This document shows, piece by piece, positions 37,306 through 44,860 of a stretch of DNA of 64,000 nt. This DNA is from Pseudonocardia hydrocarbonoxydans (GTDB taxonomy: Bacteria > Actinomycetota > Actinomycetes > Mycobacteriales > Pseudonocardiaceae): positions 1 through 64,000 of the forward strand of contig NZ_BJNG01000022.1 of NCBI RefSeq assembly GCF_006539565.1, written 5' to 3'. Each line of letters opens with the position of its first letter. The stretch's first letter is position 1. The translations under genes were made by a program, and so were the position numbers. The notes below the pieces were generated by a model. It ran no database searches. It was not told the origin of the DNA and saw only the letters and a program-made list of their open reading frames with translations.

Positions 37306-38163
37306 TCACCGCGACCCCGCGGCCACCATCCGCGCGGTGACGGGCTCCAGCAGCGCCGTCAGCTCGTCGAGCTCGGCGGGGGAGAGGGTGTCATAGGGCG
37401 CGGCGGCGAGCTCGTCGGTGAGGTCCTCGATGCGCTGCGCGGTCGCGCGCCCGGCCTCGGTGAACCGGCCCCCGGCGTCGATCAGTCCGCGCTCGCGCAG
37501 CCCGGCCATGACCTGCGCCAGCCGCGCCCGCGGCAGGTGGTGGAGGCGCCCGAACGACTCCGGCGGGTGGACGCCCATCCGCAGCGCGGACAGCACGTGG
37601 GCCTCCGTGCCGCCGATGCGGGCGCCGACCAGTGCGGCGACGTGCCCGTCGCCGCGGTGCTCGCGCAGCATGGTCGCGGCGTGCCACAGCCGGGTCACCG
37701 GCTCGGTGGGCACGGGCAGGGAGCGCCATCCGGCGTACAGCACGCGGCCCTGCGTCGGCGCGCCCGTCGCGGCCGCGGCGGTCAGGTCCGCGGCGCGGGC
37801 CAGGCCGGGCGACGTCGCCAGCTCCTCACCGACGATCCGCCGCACGGCGGCGGCGCTGCCCCGCCGCCACGCGGCGAAGGACTCCTCGGGCGGGACCGTC
37901 TCCCAGGCGCCCGGGATGTGCCGCGCGGCCTCGCCCTCGGCGAAGCTGTAGAAGGCGGCGTGCACGACCTGCGCCGGTACCCGGCCCAGCGGCGCGGCGC
38001 GGGCGGCGAAGTAGCCGTCCCAGTAGGTGCGGTGGCCGAGCGCGGCCAGCTCCTCGTTCGGCTCGTCGGCCAGGTAGGTGACGAGGCAGATCGGTTCCAG
38101 CAGCTCGAACATGCGGCGGGCGGTGTGCACGGAGAACCGACGCCGCGGGCGCCCCGGACTCAT
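37306..38163 (-). CDS. SCO6745-family protein
   Basis: 285 residues from the ATG at 38163. The helical N-terminus (RRMFELLEPICLVTYLADEPNEEL, then GHRTYWDGYFAARAAPLG) matches the actinobacterial SCO6745 family. The C-terminal third has a MarR-like winged-helix flavour (LRERGLIDAGGRFTEAGRA). Function unknown. Its start is 31 nt from the divergent GH13 gene. Confidence 0.75.
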   Translation of the reverse strand: MSPGRPRRRFSVHTARRMFELLEPICLVTYLADEPNEELAALGHRTYWDGYFAARAAPLGRVPAQVVHAAFYSFAEGEAARHIPGAWETVPPEESFAAWRRGSAAAVRRIVGEELATSPGLARAADLTAAAATGAPTQGRVLYAGWRSLPVPTEPVTRLWHAATMLREHRGDGHVAALVGARIGGTEAHVLSALRMGVHPPESFGRLHHLPRARLAQVMAGLRERGLIDAGGRFTEAGRATAQRIEDLTDELAAAPYDTLSPAELDELTALLEPVTARMVAAGSR

Positions 38164-38194
38164 CGGTGCGTCACGGTCCGACAGAGTGTGGCCC

Positions 38195-39793
38195 ATGTCC
38201 GACTGGCTGCGCGACGCCGTCCTGTACGAGATCTACCCCCAGTCCTTCGCCGACTCCGACGGCGACGGCGTCGGTGACCTGCGCGGCGTCATCGGGCGGC
38301 TCGACCACATCGCCTCGCTCGGTGTCGACACCATCTGGTTCAACCCCTGCTTCGCCTCCCCGTTCGTCGACGCCGGCTACGACGTGTCCGACTACCTGCG
38401 CATCGCCCCCCGCTACGGCACCAACGAGGACATGGTCGAGCTGGTGGCGGAGGCCGGGAAGCGCGGCATCCGGGTGCTGCTCGACCTCGTCGCCGGGCAC
38501 ACCTCGATCGAGCACCCGTGGTTCCAGCGGGAGCTGCACGCGCAGGGCCCCGATCCGGAGGGCGACCGGTACGTCTGGGCCGACGAGGAGCCCCGGCGGG
38601 CCTGGGACGCGGGCCTCCCCGGTACCCCGGCCTGGGTGCCGTCCCCCGGGCCGCGGCGCGGTTGGTATCTGAAGAACTTCTACGACGAGCAGCCCGCGCT
38701 GAACTTCGGCTGGGTCACCGCCGACGAGCCGTGGCGCGACGCCGTCACCGACCCGGGCCCGCGCCGCAACGTGCAGGCGCTCAAGGACGTCATGGCGTTC
38801 TGGTTCGAGCGCGGCGTGGCGGGGTTCCGCGTCGACATGGCCTTCTCGCTCGTCAAGGACGACGGCGCCGCGGCCCGGGGCAACCCGCTCACCTCCGCGC
38901 TGTGGCGCGAGATCCGCGGGTGGATGGACACCGCGTGGCCCGACGCGGTGCTCGTCCCCGAGGGCGACGAGCCCCGTACGGCCGAGCCCCCGGCCTTCCA
39001 CGCCGACTTCTTCCTCGTCATCAAGACCGAGCACGCGAGCCTGTTCGACAACCACGCCGCCGGGACCCTGCCCTGGCACGAGCCCCGGCCCCCCTTCTTC
39101 GACGCCGAGGGCCGCGGCAGCACCCGGACCTTCCTCGACGCCTGGCACGCCGTCCGCGACGCCGACCCCGCCCGGCCCGTGATCCTGTCCAGCGCCGACC
39201 ACGACTTCGACCGGCTGCGCTGCGGCCCGCGCACCCCGGAGCAGCTCGGCGCGGCGTGGACGTTCCTGCTCACCTGGGGAACCGTCCCGTGCATCTACTA
39301 CGGCGACGAGATCGGGATGCGCTACCTGCCGGGCCTGCCCGAGGTCGAGGGGTCGATCTGCAACCCGGGCTACAACCGGTCGGGCTGCCGCACGCCGATG
39401 CAGTGGGACGACGGCCCCAACGCCGGGTTCTCCACCGCCGACCCCGCGCGCCTGTACCTGCCGGTCGACCCCGACCCGGACCGGCCGACGGTCGCGGCGC
39501 AGGAGCGCGACCCGGACTCCACGCTGCACCTGGTCCGCCGGCTCCTCGCGCTGCGCAGGGCGACGCCCGCGCTCGGCGGGCGCGCCACCACCCGCGTGCT
39601 CCACGACGGCTACCCGCTCGCCTACCTGCGCGGCGACACCCACCTCGTGGTCGTCAACCCGCGGCGCGACCCCGCCGGGTTCGGCACCCCGCACGCCCGC
39701 GGTGCCGAGCCCGTGGTCGTCCACGGCGTGCAGGTCGAAGGTGACGCCGTGTCGGCCGCCGGCTTCGGCTACGCGGTGTTCGCGATCGGCTGA
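38195..39793 (+). CDS. GH13-family alpha-glucosidase/trehalose synthase-like enzyme
   Basis: 532 residues from the ATG at 38195. (beta/alpha)8 motifs: AVLYEIYPQSFADSDGDGVGDL, VDTIWFNPCFASPF, GFRVDMAF with the nucleophilic Asp near residue 217, VLVPEGDEP with the acid/base Glu near residue 255, and SSADHDFDRL for the third acid. The C-terminal region has a beta-sandwich (VVVNPRRDPAGF). It acts on alpha-glucosidic bonds; trehalose, sucrose or maltooligosaccharide activity cannot be told apart here. No signal peptide, so cytoplasmic. The 3' end overlaps the convergent hydrolase gene by 25 nt. Confidence 0.85.
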   Translation: MSDWLRDAVLYEIYPQSFADSDGDGVGDLRGVIGRLDHIASLGVDTIWFNPCFASPFVDAGYDVSDYLRIAPRYGTNEDMVELVAEAGKRGIRVLLDLVAGHTSIEHPWFQRELHAQGPDPEGDRYVWADEEPRRAWDAGLPGTPAWVPSPGPRRGWYLKNFYDEQPALNFGWVTADEPWRDAVTDPGPRRNVQALKDVMAFWFERGVAGFRVDMAFSLVKDDGAAARGNPLTSALWREIRGWMDTAWPDAVLVPEGDEPRTAEPPAFHADFFLVIKTEHASLFDNHAAGTLPWHEPRPPFFDAEGRGSTRTFLDAWHAVRDADPARPVILSSADHDFDRLRCGPRTPEQLGAAWTFLLTWGTVPCIYYGDEIGMRYLPGLPEVEGSICNPGYNRSGCRTPMQWDDGPNAGFSTADPARLYLPVDPDPDRPTVAAQERDPDSTLHLVRRLLALRRATPALGGRATTRVLHDGYPLAYLRGDTHLVVVNPRRDPAGFGTPHARGAEPVVVHGVQVEGDAVSAAGFGYAVFAIG

Positions 39794-40353
39794 CCGGCCG
39801 CCCCGACGAGGTCGACCTCCGCGGCGACCGCGGTGGTGGCCGTGCGGCCGGGGCCGCTCTGGAAACCCCAGTACAGGTTGGTGTGGGCGATGACCTGGGC
39901 GGGCGGCGGGGCGCCGTACGCCGTGAGGTCCTCCGTGGTGTGGGCGTCGGTGACGAGCACGGTGTCGTAGCCGCGGACGAACGCGCCGTGCAGCGTGGCG
40001 CGGATGCAGGCGTCGGTCTGGGCGCCCGCGACGACGACGCGGCCGACTCCCAGCCCGGCGAGGATCCCGGCCAGCTCGGTGGCCTCGAAGGAGTCGCCGT
40101 GCTGCTTCTCGATGCGCGGCTCGCCGTCGGCCGGGGCCAGCTCGGGGACGATGTCCCACCCGTCGCTGCCCCGGACAATCTCGTCGTCGGTCTGCTGCAC
40201 CCACACCACCGGCACCCGCTCGCGGCGGGCACGGTCGACGAGCGTGGCGACGGCGCCGACGACCGCGTCGCGGTCGTGCGCCTGCGCGACGACGCCGTTC
40301 TGGACGTCGACGACGAGCAGGGCGGTGTGCGGACGGTCCGGGAACGTGGTCAT
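39769..40353 (-). CDS. isochorismatase-like cysteine hydrolase
   Basis: 194 residues. The catalytic triad is visible: Asp in LLVVDVQNGVV near residue 16, Lys in EKQHGDSF near residue 83, and Cys in GAQTDACIRATLHGAF near residue 115. The family hydrolyses amides or vinyl ethers of small molecules (nicotinamide, isochorismate and others). Substrate is open; the gene has no operon partner. Its 3' end overlaps the GH13 gene by 25 nt. Confidence 0.9.
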   Translation of the reverse strand: MTTFPDRPHTALLVVDVQNGVVAQAHDRDAVVGAVATLVDRARRERVPVVWVQQTDDEIVRGSDGWDIVPELAPADGEPRIEKQHGDSFEATELAGILAGLGVGRVVVAGAQTDACIRATLHGAFVRGYDTVLVTDAHTTEDLTAYGAPPPAQVIAHTNLYWGFQSGPGRTATTAVAAEVDLVGAAGQPIANTA

Positions 40354-40394
40354 GGGCCGACGGTAGCGCCGTCCCCCGACGGTCCGCGGTGAGC

Positions 40395-40440
40395 GTCAAC
40401 CCGAGGTTGACGACGGCCTCATCGTCAACCTACGGTTGAC
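40395..40440 (+). promoter_or_regulatory. twin palindromic operators and -10 of the Clp-N/HTH gene
   Basis: Two 17-bp palindromes share GTCAACC-N3-GGTTGAC: 40395-40411 (centre CGA) and 40424-40440 (centre TAC). They are 29 bp apart. The second overlaps TACGGT at 40431-40436, whose predicted +1 is the ATG at 40443, so bound protein would block a leaderless promoter. Autoregulation by the adjacent HTH protein is the simplest reading. Confidence 0.65.
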
Positions 40441-40442
40441 GC

Positions 40443-41168
40443 ATGACGATCCGCATGAACAACCCGGTCCGGCTCGACGACTTGATCGCGGCCATCTCGA
40501 AGGTCCACGAGGAACCGCTCGAACGCCTGTCCGGGGCGGTGATCGCCGCCGACGCCCTCGGGGACGTCGCCGACCACCTCATCGGCCACTTCGTCGACCA
40601 GGCCCGCCGCTCCGGCGCGTCATGGACGGAGATCGGCGCGAGCATGGGCGTCTCGAAGCAGGCGGTGCAGAAGCGCTTCGTGCCCAAGGGCGACGCGGCG
40701 GACAACTTCGCCCGCTTCACCCCGCCCGCCCGCGGTGTCGTGGTGGCGGCGCAGAACGAGGCCCACGCGGGCGGCCACGACACGATCACCCCCGGCCACC
40801 TCGTGCTCGGGCTGCTCGCCCAGCCCGGCACCGCGGCGGCGGAGGTGTTCGCCGCGAAGGGGCTGGAGCCCGCCGCGGTGCGCGCGGCGGCCACCGCGGT
40901 GCTGCCGCCGCCGGCCGCGGAGGTTCCCGCCCTCGTCCCCTTCGACGCCCCCGCTCGCAAGGCCCTGGAGCTGACCTTCCGCGAGGCGCTGCGCCTCGGG
41001 CACGAGGCCGTGAGCACCGGCCACGTCCTGCTCGCACTGCTGGAGCAGGAGGACGGCGACGGGCCGCTGTCCGGCCTCGGCCTCGTCCGGTCCGACGTCG
41101 ACGGGGCGGCGGAGGACGTGCCGGAGCCGGCCGATCAGAGCCGGGCGTCGAGCACGGGCACGCCGTAG
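40443..41168 (+). CDS. Clp N-terminal-domain protein with HTH
   Basis: 241 residues. The first 80 residues contain a helix-turn-helix (ASWTEIGASMGVSKQAVQKRF). Two Clp-N repeats follow: residues about 93-150 (FTPPARGVVVAAQNEAHAGGHDTITPGHLVLGLL) and 165-215 (FDAPARKALELTFREALRLGHEAVSTGHVLLALL). No ATPase domain is present. In actinobacteria such proteins are regulators or adaptors linked to Clp proteolysis. The twin operators just upstream suggest autoregulation. The C-terminus overlaps the convergent VapC-like gene by 34 nt. Confidence 0.85.
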   Translation: MTIRMNNPVRLDDLIAAISKVHEEPLERLSGAVIAADALGDVADHLIGHFVDQARRSGASWTEIGASMGVSKQAVQKRFVPKGDAADNFARFTPPARGVVVAAQNEAHAGGHDTITPGHLVLGLLAQPGTAAAEVFAAKGLEPAAVRAAATAVLPPPAAEVPALVPFDAPARKALELTFREALRLGHEAVSTGHVLLALLEQEDGDGPLSGLGLVRSDVDGAAEDVPEPADQSRASSTGTP

Positions 41169-41515
41169 GCGGCGAAGGCGTCGTCGGCGGTGAGCACGCT
41201 AAGGCCCGCGGTCAGCGCCTGACAGATCAGCAGGCGGTCGAACGGGTCGCGGTGGTGCCAGGGCAGGGCCTCCACCGACGCGAGGTGGGCGTCGGTGATG
41301 TCGAGGCGGTCCAGGCCCAGGTCCCGGACCGTTGCGTACAGCCCGGGGACGGGCCCCAGCTTTCCGATCGAGACCTTGATCGCGATCTCCCACAGGCTGG
41401 CGACCGAGACCGCGAGGCTCTCGGCCGCCTCCACGCTCCGGCGAGCGTCCGGACCGAGTCGCTCGTCCCCACCCAGCAGCCAGAGCAGGGCGTTGGTGTC
41501 CAGGAGGACGTGCAT
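41135..41515 (-). CDS. vapC: PIN-domain toxin (VapC family)
   Basis: 126 residues. PIN acidic residues are visible: Asp in LLDTNALLWLL near residue 6, Glu in SLWEIAIKVSIGKL near residue 43, and Asp pair in HHRDPFDRLLICQA near residues 89-93. VapC proteins are Mg-dependent RNases. The start lies 3 nt after the antitoxin stop. The 3' end overlaps the Clp-N gene by 34 nt. Confidence 0.9.
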   Translation of the reverse strand: MHVLLDTNALLWLLGGDERLGPDARRSVEAAESLAVSVASLWEIAIKVSIGKLGPVPGLYATVRDLGLDRLDITDAHLASVEALPWHHRDPFDRLLICQALTAGLSVLTADDAFAAYGVPVLDARL

Positions 41516-41518
41516 CCG

Positions 41519-41758
41519 TCAGTCCTCGGCGAACATGTCGGCGATCTCGGCGTCGGCGGTGTCGTAGTCCCCGGCGTAGACGATCCGGCCGCGCAGCGCG
41601 CCGAAGAGCTCCGCCCGTGGCGTGCGCGGTGCGGGCACCAGTGCGAACCGGGTGACCCGTCCGCCGCGTCGCGTGATGTAGACGTCCTCGCCGCGCTCGG
41701 CGGCGTCGAGCAGCTTGGACAGGTTCGTCTTCGCCTCGTGGACGTTGGAGGTTGACAT
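41519..41758 (-). CDS. Phd/YefM-family antitoxin
   Basis: 79 residues. The DNA-binding N-terminal half reads NVHEAKTNLSKLLDAAERGEDVYITRRGGRVTRFALV, the Phd/YefM pattern. The acidic C-terminus (DTADAEIADMFAED) is the likely toxin-neutralising tail. First gene of the pair with the PIN toxin, 3 nt apart. The start codon abuts a 17-bp palindrome, the presumed operator. Confidence 0.9.
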   Translation of the reverse strand: MSTSNVHEAKTNLSKLLDAAERGEDVYITRRGGRVTRFALVPAPRTPRAELFGALRGRIVYAGDYDTADAEIADMFAED

Positions 41759-41775
41759 CTAGCTATCCTAGCTAG
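41759..41775 (-). promoter_or_regulatory. antitoxin operator and -10
   Basis: CTAGCTA-TCC-TAGCTAG is a perfect 7-bp palindrome touching the ATG. On the minus strand it contains TAGGAT, a -10 hexamer that would place +1 on the start codon. It overlaps the stop codon of the DAHP synthase gene (41772-41774). Confidence 0.55.
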
Positions 41776-42830
41776 TTCGCGCGCCGCTGCGCCACCGCCG
41801 CGGCCAGCTCGTCGAGGACCTCCGCGGTGGTGTCCCAGCCCATGCAGGCGTCGGTGACCGAGCGCCCGTAGACCATGTCGGGCCCCAGGTCCTGACGGCC
41901 CTCGACCAGGAAGCTCTCCAGCATCACCCCGGCGACACCGCGCTCGCCGCCCGCGATCCGCGCCGCGACCTCGCGGGCCACCCCCGCCTGCCGGACGTGG
42001 TCCTTGCCGCTGTTGCCGTGGCTGGCGTCGACGATCACCCGCTCGGGGATCCCCGCCTTCCGCATCCGGGCCAGTGCGGCCGACACCGAGTCGGCATCGT
42101 GGTTGGGGCCCCCGGAGCCGCCGCGCAGGATGACGTGGCAGTCGGGGTTGCCCGCGGTGGTGACCAGCGCGGCGAGGCCGTCGGGGTTGATGCCCATGAA
42201 CACGTGGCTCGCCGCCGCCGCGCCCACCCCGTCGACGGCCACCTGCACGTCGCCGTCGGTGCCGTTCTTGATCCCCACCGGCATCGACAGCCCGCTGCAG
42301 AGCTGGCGGTGCACCTGGCTGGCCGCGGTCCGCGCGCCGATCGACCCCCAGCTGACGACGTCGGCCAGGTACTGCGGCGTGATCGGGTCCAGGAACTCGC
42401 AGCCCACCGGCAGCCCCAGTGCGGAGATGTCGAGCAGCAGCCGCCGGGCCGTCCGCAGCCCGGCGTTCACGTCGAAGGTGCCGTCCAGGTGCGGGTCGTT
42501 GATCAGGCCCTTCCAGCCGACGGTCGAGCGCGGCTTCTCGAAGTAGGTGCGCATGACGATCCGCAGCTCACCGGCGTGCCGCTGCGCCTGCCCGGCGAGG
42601 CGGTGGGCGTAGTCCAGCCCGGCGGCCGGGTCGTGGATCGAGCACGGCCCGACGACGACGAGCAGCCGGTCGTCCCGGCCGTCGAGCACGTCGACGACCT
42701 CGGCGCGGGCGCGGGTCACGGTGTCGGCGGCGGCGTCGGAGACCGGCAGGTCGTGGCGCAGCAGGGAGGGGGAGATCAGCGGGCTGACGCGGGTGGTGCG
42801 GTGCGCGTCGAGTGCGGCAACGGTGAGCAC
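41772..42830 (-). CDS. aroG: class I 3-deoxy-7-phosphoheptulonate synthase
   Basis: 352 residues from a GTG at 42830, with AAGGA 6 nt upstream. AroF/G-type motifs: VVVGPCSIHDPAAGLDYA near residue 60, MRTYFEKPRSTVGWKGLINDP near residue 95, GIKNGTDGDV, ILRGGSGGPNHD, and VDASHGNSGKDH. It condenses PEP with erythrose-4-phosphate, the first shikimate step. A 21-residue peptide with Tyr-Trp-Phe in a row is encoded in the leader (42909-42974), so expression probably responds to charged aromatic tRNAs. Confidence 0.95.
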   Translation of the reverse strand: MLTVAALDAHRTTRVSPLISPSLLRHDLPVSDAAADTVTRARAEVVDVLDGRDDRLLVVVGPCSIHDPAAGLDYAHRLAGQAQRHAGELRIVMRTYFEKPRSTVGWKGLINDPHLDGTFDVNAGLRTARRLLLDISALGLPVGCEFLDPITPQYLADVVSWGSIGARTAASQVHRQLCSGLSMPVGIKNGTDGDVQVAVDGVGAAAASHVFMGINPDGLAALVTTAGNPDCHVILRGGSGGPNHDADSVSAALARMRKAGIPERVIVDASHGNSGKDHVRQAGVAREVAARIAGGERGVAGVMLESFLVEGRQDLGPDMVYGRSVTDACMGWDTTAEVLDELAAAVAQRRAN

Positions 42831-42845
42831 GGGAGGTCCTTGCTC

Positions 42846-42896
42846 CGGGGAGCGGCCCGCCGAGAAGTCCCCGTCCGAGCCGTTCGATCCGGCTCG
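42846..42896 (-). promoter_or_regulatory. attenuator hairpins of the DAHP synthase leader
   Basis: CGAGCCG (42876-42882) and CGGCTCG (42890-42896) form a 7-bp hairpin with a 7-nt loop, 12 nt after the leader-peptide stop. CGGGGA (42846-42851) pairs with TCCCCG (42868-42873) just ahead of the gene's ribosome-binding site. The same CCCCG strand has a competing partner at the leader start (GTCCCCG, minus strand 42981-42975). Alternative pairing could couple leader translation to gene expression. Confidence 0.45.
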
Positions 42897-42908
42897 TGGG
42901 GGAGGAGG

Positions 42909-42974
42909 TCAGCGCAGCGGTTCGCCGGCCGACCCGTCACGGGCCGGAGCGGTAAACCAGTACTGGCGCTGCAC
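42909..42974 (-). CDS. aromatic amino-acid leader peptide (21 aa)
   Basis: GTG at 42974 opens a frame encoding MQRQYWFTAPARDGSAGEPL plus a final Arg, ending with TGA at 42909-42911. Tyr, Trp and Phe, the three end products of the pathway, occur as consecutive codons 5-7. Hairpins follow, then the DAHP synthase gene 78 nt downstream. TACGGT at 42987-42982 would put +1 at or next to the GTG, making the leader mRNA leaderless. Too short for routine gene finders. Confidence 0.65.
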   Translation of the reverse strand: MQRQYWFTAPARDGSAGEPLR

Positions 42975-42987
42975 GGGGACGACCGTA

Positions 42988-43380
42988 TCAGCTCTTCATG
43001 GTCGCGAGCTGGATCAGGTTGCCGCACGTGTCGTCCAGGGTGGCGACGGTGACCGGGCCCATGTCGGTCGGCTCCTGCACGAACCGCACCCCCGCGGCGC
43101 TGAGCCGGGCGAACTCGGCGTGCACGTCGTCGACGGCGAAGGAGGTGAACGGGATGCCGTCGGCCACCAGTGCCTCCTTGAACGGCGCCGCGGCCGGGTG
43201 TGCGGAGGGCTCCAGCAGCAGCTCGGGTCCGTCGGGCTCCTTCGGCGAGACGACGGTGAGCCACCGGTGCTCGCCGAGGGGGATGTCGTGCTTGGGCACG
43301 AAGCCCAGCAGGTCGGTGTAGAAGGCCAGCGCCCTGGACTGGTCGTCGACGTAGACGCTGGTGATGTTGATGCGGATCAT
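42988..43380 (-). CDS. VOC-family (glyoxalase/bleomycin-resistance-like) protein
   Basis: 130 residues from the ATG at 43380. The double beta-alpha-beta-beta-beta fold is recognisable (ITSVYVDDQSRALAFYTDLLGF and VDDVHAEFARLSAAGVRFVQEP, ending DDTCGNLIQLA). Metal ligands of the family (Glu in the last strand, His/Gln elsewhere) are only partly seen. It overlaps the upstream ArsR-type gene by 4 nt, a common regulator-enzyme pair. Substrate unknown. Confidence 0.85.
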   Translation of the reverse strand: MIRINITSVYVDDQSRALAFYTDLLGFVPKHDIPLGEHRWLTVVSPKEPDGPELLLEPSAHPAAAPFKEALVADGIPFTSFAVDDVHAEFARLSAAGVRFVQEPTDMGPVTVATLDDTCGNLIQLATMKS

Positions 43381-43664
43381 GACTGCTCCCGGATCGGCCA
43401 GCGCTCGAGGATCGAGCGCAGCGGGGTGGTGTCGAGGTGGTGGAACTTGTAGCGGCCCTCGCGGCGGGTGTGCACCAGGCGGGCCTCCTCCAGCACGGCG
43501 AGGTGCTGCGAGATGGCCTGCCGCGACGAGGTCAGGCCGTGCTTCATCGCCAGGCGCGTGCAGATCTCGAACAGCGTCTGGCCGTCGCGGTCGGTCAGCT
43601 CGTCGAGGATCGCCCGCCTGGTCGGGTCGCCGATCGCGCGGAACACGGCGTCCACGGCGTCCAC
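43377..43664 (-). CDS. ArsR-family HTH repressor
   Basis: 95 residues from a GTG at 43664. Winged helix: FRAIGDPTRRAILDELTDRDGQTLFEICTRL, recognition helix LTSSRQAISQHLAVLEEARLV, wing HTRREGRYKFHHL. No Cys metal site is evident, so the effector is likely not a heavy metal. Operon with the VOC gene. The palindrome at 43676-43695 is the probable operator. Confidence 0.9.
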   Translation of the reverse strand: MDAVDAVFRAIGDPTRRAILDELTDRDGQTLFEICTRLAMKHGLTSSRQAISQHLAVLEEARLVHTRREGRYKFHHLDTTPLRSILERWPIREQS

Positions 43665-43669
43665 GGCAC

Positions 43670-43695
43670 ATTTATAGGCAAGTGGCTACTTGCCT
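43670..43695 (-). promoter_or_regulatory. operator and -10 of the ArsR-VOC operon
   Basis: AGGCAAGT-GGCT-ACTTGCCT (43676-43695) is a perfect 8-bp palindrome. On the minus strand it abuts TATAAAT (43676-43670), a good -10 whose +1 falls on the GTG start at 43664. The repressor would cover the promoter between -35 and -10. Confidence 0.6.
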
Positions 43696-43696
43696 G

Positions 43697-44860
43697 TCAA
43701 CCCCGCCAGTCCAGGCACAGCACCGTCGAGTCGTCCTTGAGGGCGCCCCCGGTCGCCTCGATCACCGAGTCGCTCACCGCGCGCACCACCTCGCGCGGGT
43801 GCAGGTCGGCGGTGGCGCCGAGCACCGCGGGGACGTCGACGTGGGCGCTGTTGCGGTCGAGCACGCCGTCGGTGACGAACGGCAGCCGGTCGCCGGGGCG
43901 CAGGGCGATCTCCTGCACGCCGTGGCGCGGGCCCGGGTAGAGCCCGAACGGCAGGTCGATCGCGAGCTCGACCTCGGCCACCCGCCCGTCGCGCAGCAGG
44001 ATCGGGAACGGGTGCCCGGCGTTGACGACCGCGGCGCGCCCGGTCGCCAGGTCGATCCGCGCCACCTGTCCGGTCACGAACTCGCCGACGGGGGAGTGCT
44101 CGGCGAGGGCGTCGTTGGCCGTCTCGACCTGGTCGGGCAGGTCGAGCCCGCGCCGTCGTCCGTTGCGCAGGCTGCTCACCAGCACCGTCGCCAGCAGCGC
44201 CGCGCGCACGTCGTTGCCGACCGCGTCGGTGACCGACAGGTGCAGCGTGTCGCGGTCGAGCGCGTAGTCGAAGGTGTCGCCACCGACGGTGGCGGCCGGC
44301 TCCAGCCAGGCCGCGAGGGTGAACTCCGCCGCGTCGAGGCTGAACGCGTCGGGCAGCAGCCGCCGCTGGATCTCCGCGGCCAGGGTGAACGGGACGGTGC
44401 GCTGCCCCCACTCGAACAGGTCGGTGTAGCGGCGGTTGGCCACCACGACGTAGCCGAACGCCTGCGCCACCTCGGCGACCTCGACGCCCGCCGCCTCGTC
44501 GGGCGCCGCGGGCATCCACAGCTCGAGCACGCCGATCGCGTCACCGCGGACGGTGACGGGCACGGTCATCACGACGCCGCCGTGGTGCGCGCGCACGTCG
44601 GTGGTCTGGGTGCGCAGCACCTTCTCGTAGACGGTGCCGGCCAGCGGGATCGTCTCGGCGGTCTCCTCGCCGCGCCGCCGGGTGCCCGCCCGTGCCCAGC
44701 TCGACCGGTCGAAGCGCACCACGTAGCGGCCCGAGTAGTCGGCGATCAGCAGGTTGACGTCCCGGGCGCCGATGACGTCGCCGAGCTCGTCCTCGGCGAC
44801 CTCGATGGCGTCGACGGGTGCTGCGTCGTCGATCCGCCCCAGCAGCGATCGGCGCGTCAC
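43697..44860 (-). CDS. GAF-SpoIIE (PP2C-type) phosphatase
   Basis: 387 residues from the GTG at 44860, overlapping the PPK2 stop by 4 nt. A GAF-like N-terminal sensor spans about residues 10-150 (VNLLIADYSGRYVVRF, then TVPVTVRGDAIGVLELW). The phosphatase domain runs from about 165: VGGDTFDY, VTDAVGNDVRAALLA, FVTDGVLD, KDDSTVLCL provide the metal-binding Asp residues. Such proteins dephosphorylate anti-anti-sigma factors and thereby control alternative sigma factors. Third gene of the TspO-PPK2-phosphatase operon. Confidence 0.9.
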   Translation of the reverse strand: MTRRSLLGRIDDAAPVDAIEVAEDELGDVIGARDVNLLIADYSGRYVVRFDRSSWARAGTRRRGEETAETIPLAGTVYEKVLRTQTTDVRAHHGGVVMTVPVTVRGDAIGVLELWMPAAPDEAAGVEVAEVAQAFGYVVVANRRYTDLFEWGQRTVPFTLAAEIQRRLLPDAFSLDAAEFTLAAWLEPAATVGGDTFDYALDRDTLHLSVTDAVGNDVRAALLATVLVSSLRNGRRRGLDLPDQVETANDALAEHSPVGEFVTGQVARIDLATGRAAVVNAGHPFPILLRDGRVAEVELAIDLPFGLYPGPRHGVQEIALRPGDRLPFVTDGVLDRNSAHVDVPAVLGATADLHPREVVRAVSDSVIEATGGALKDDSTVLCLDWRG

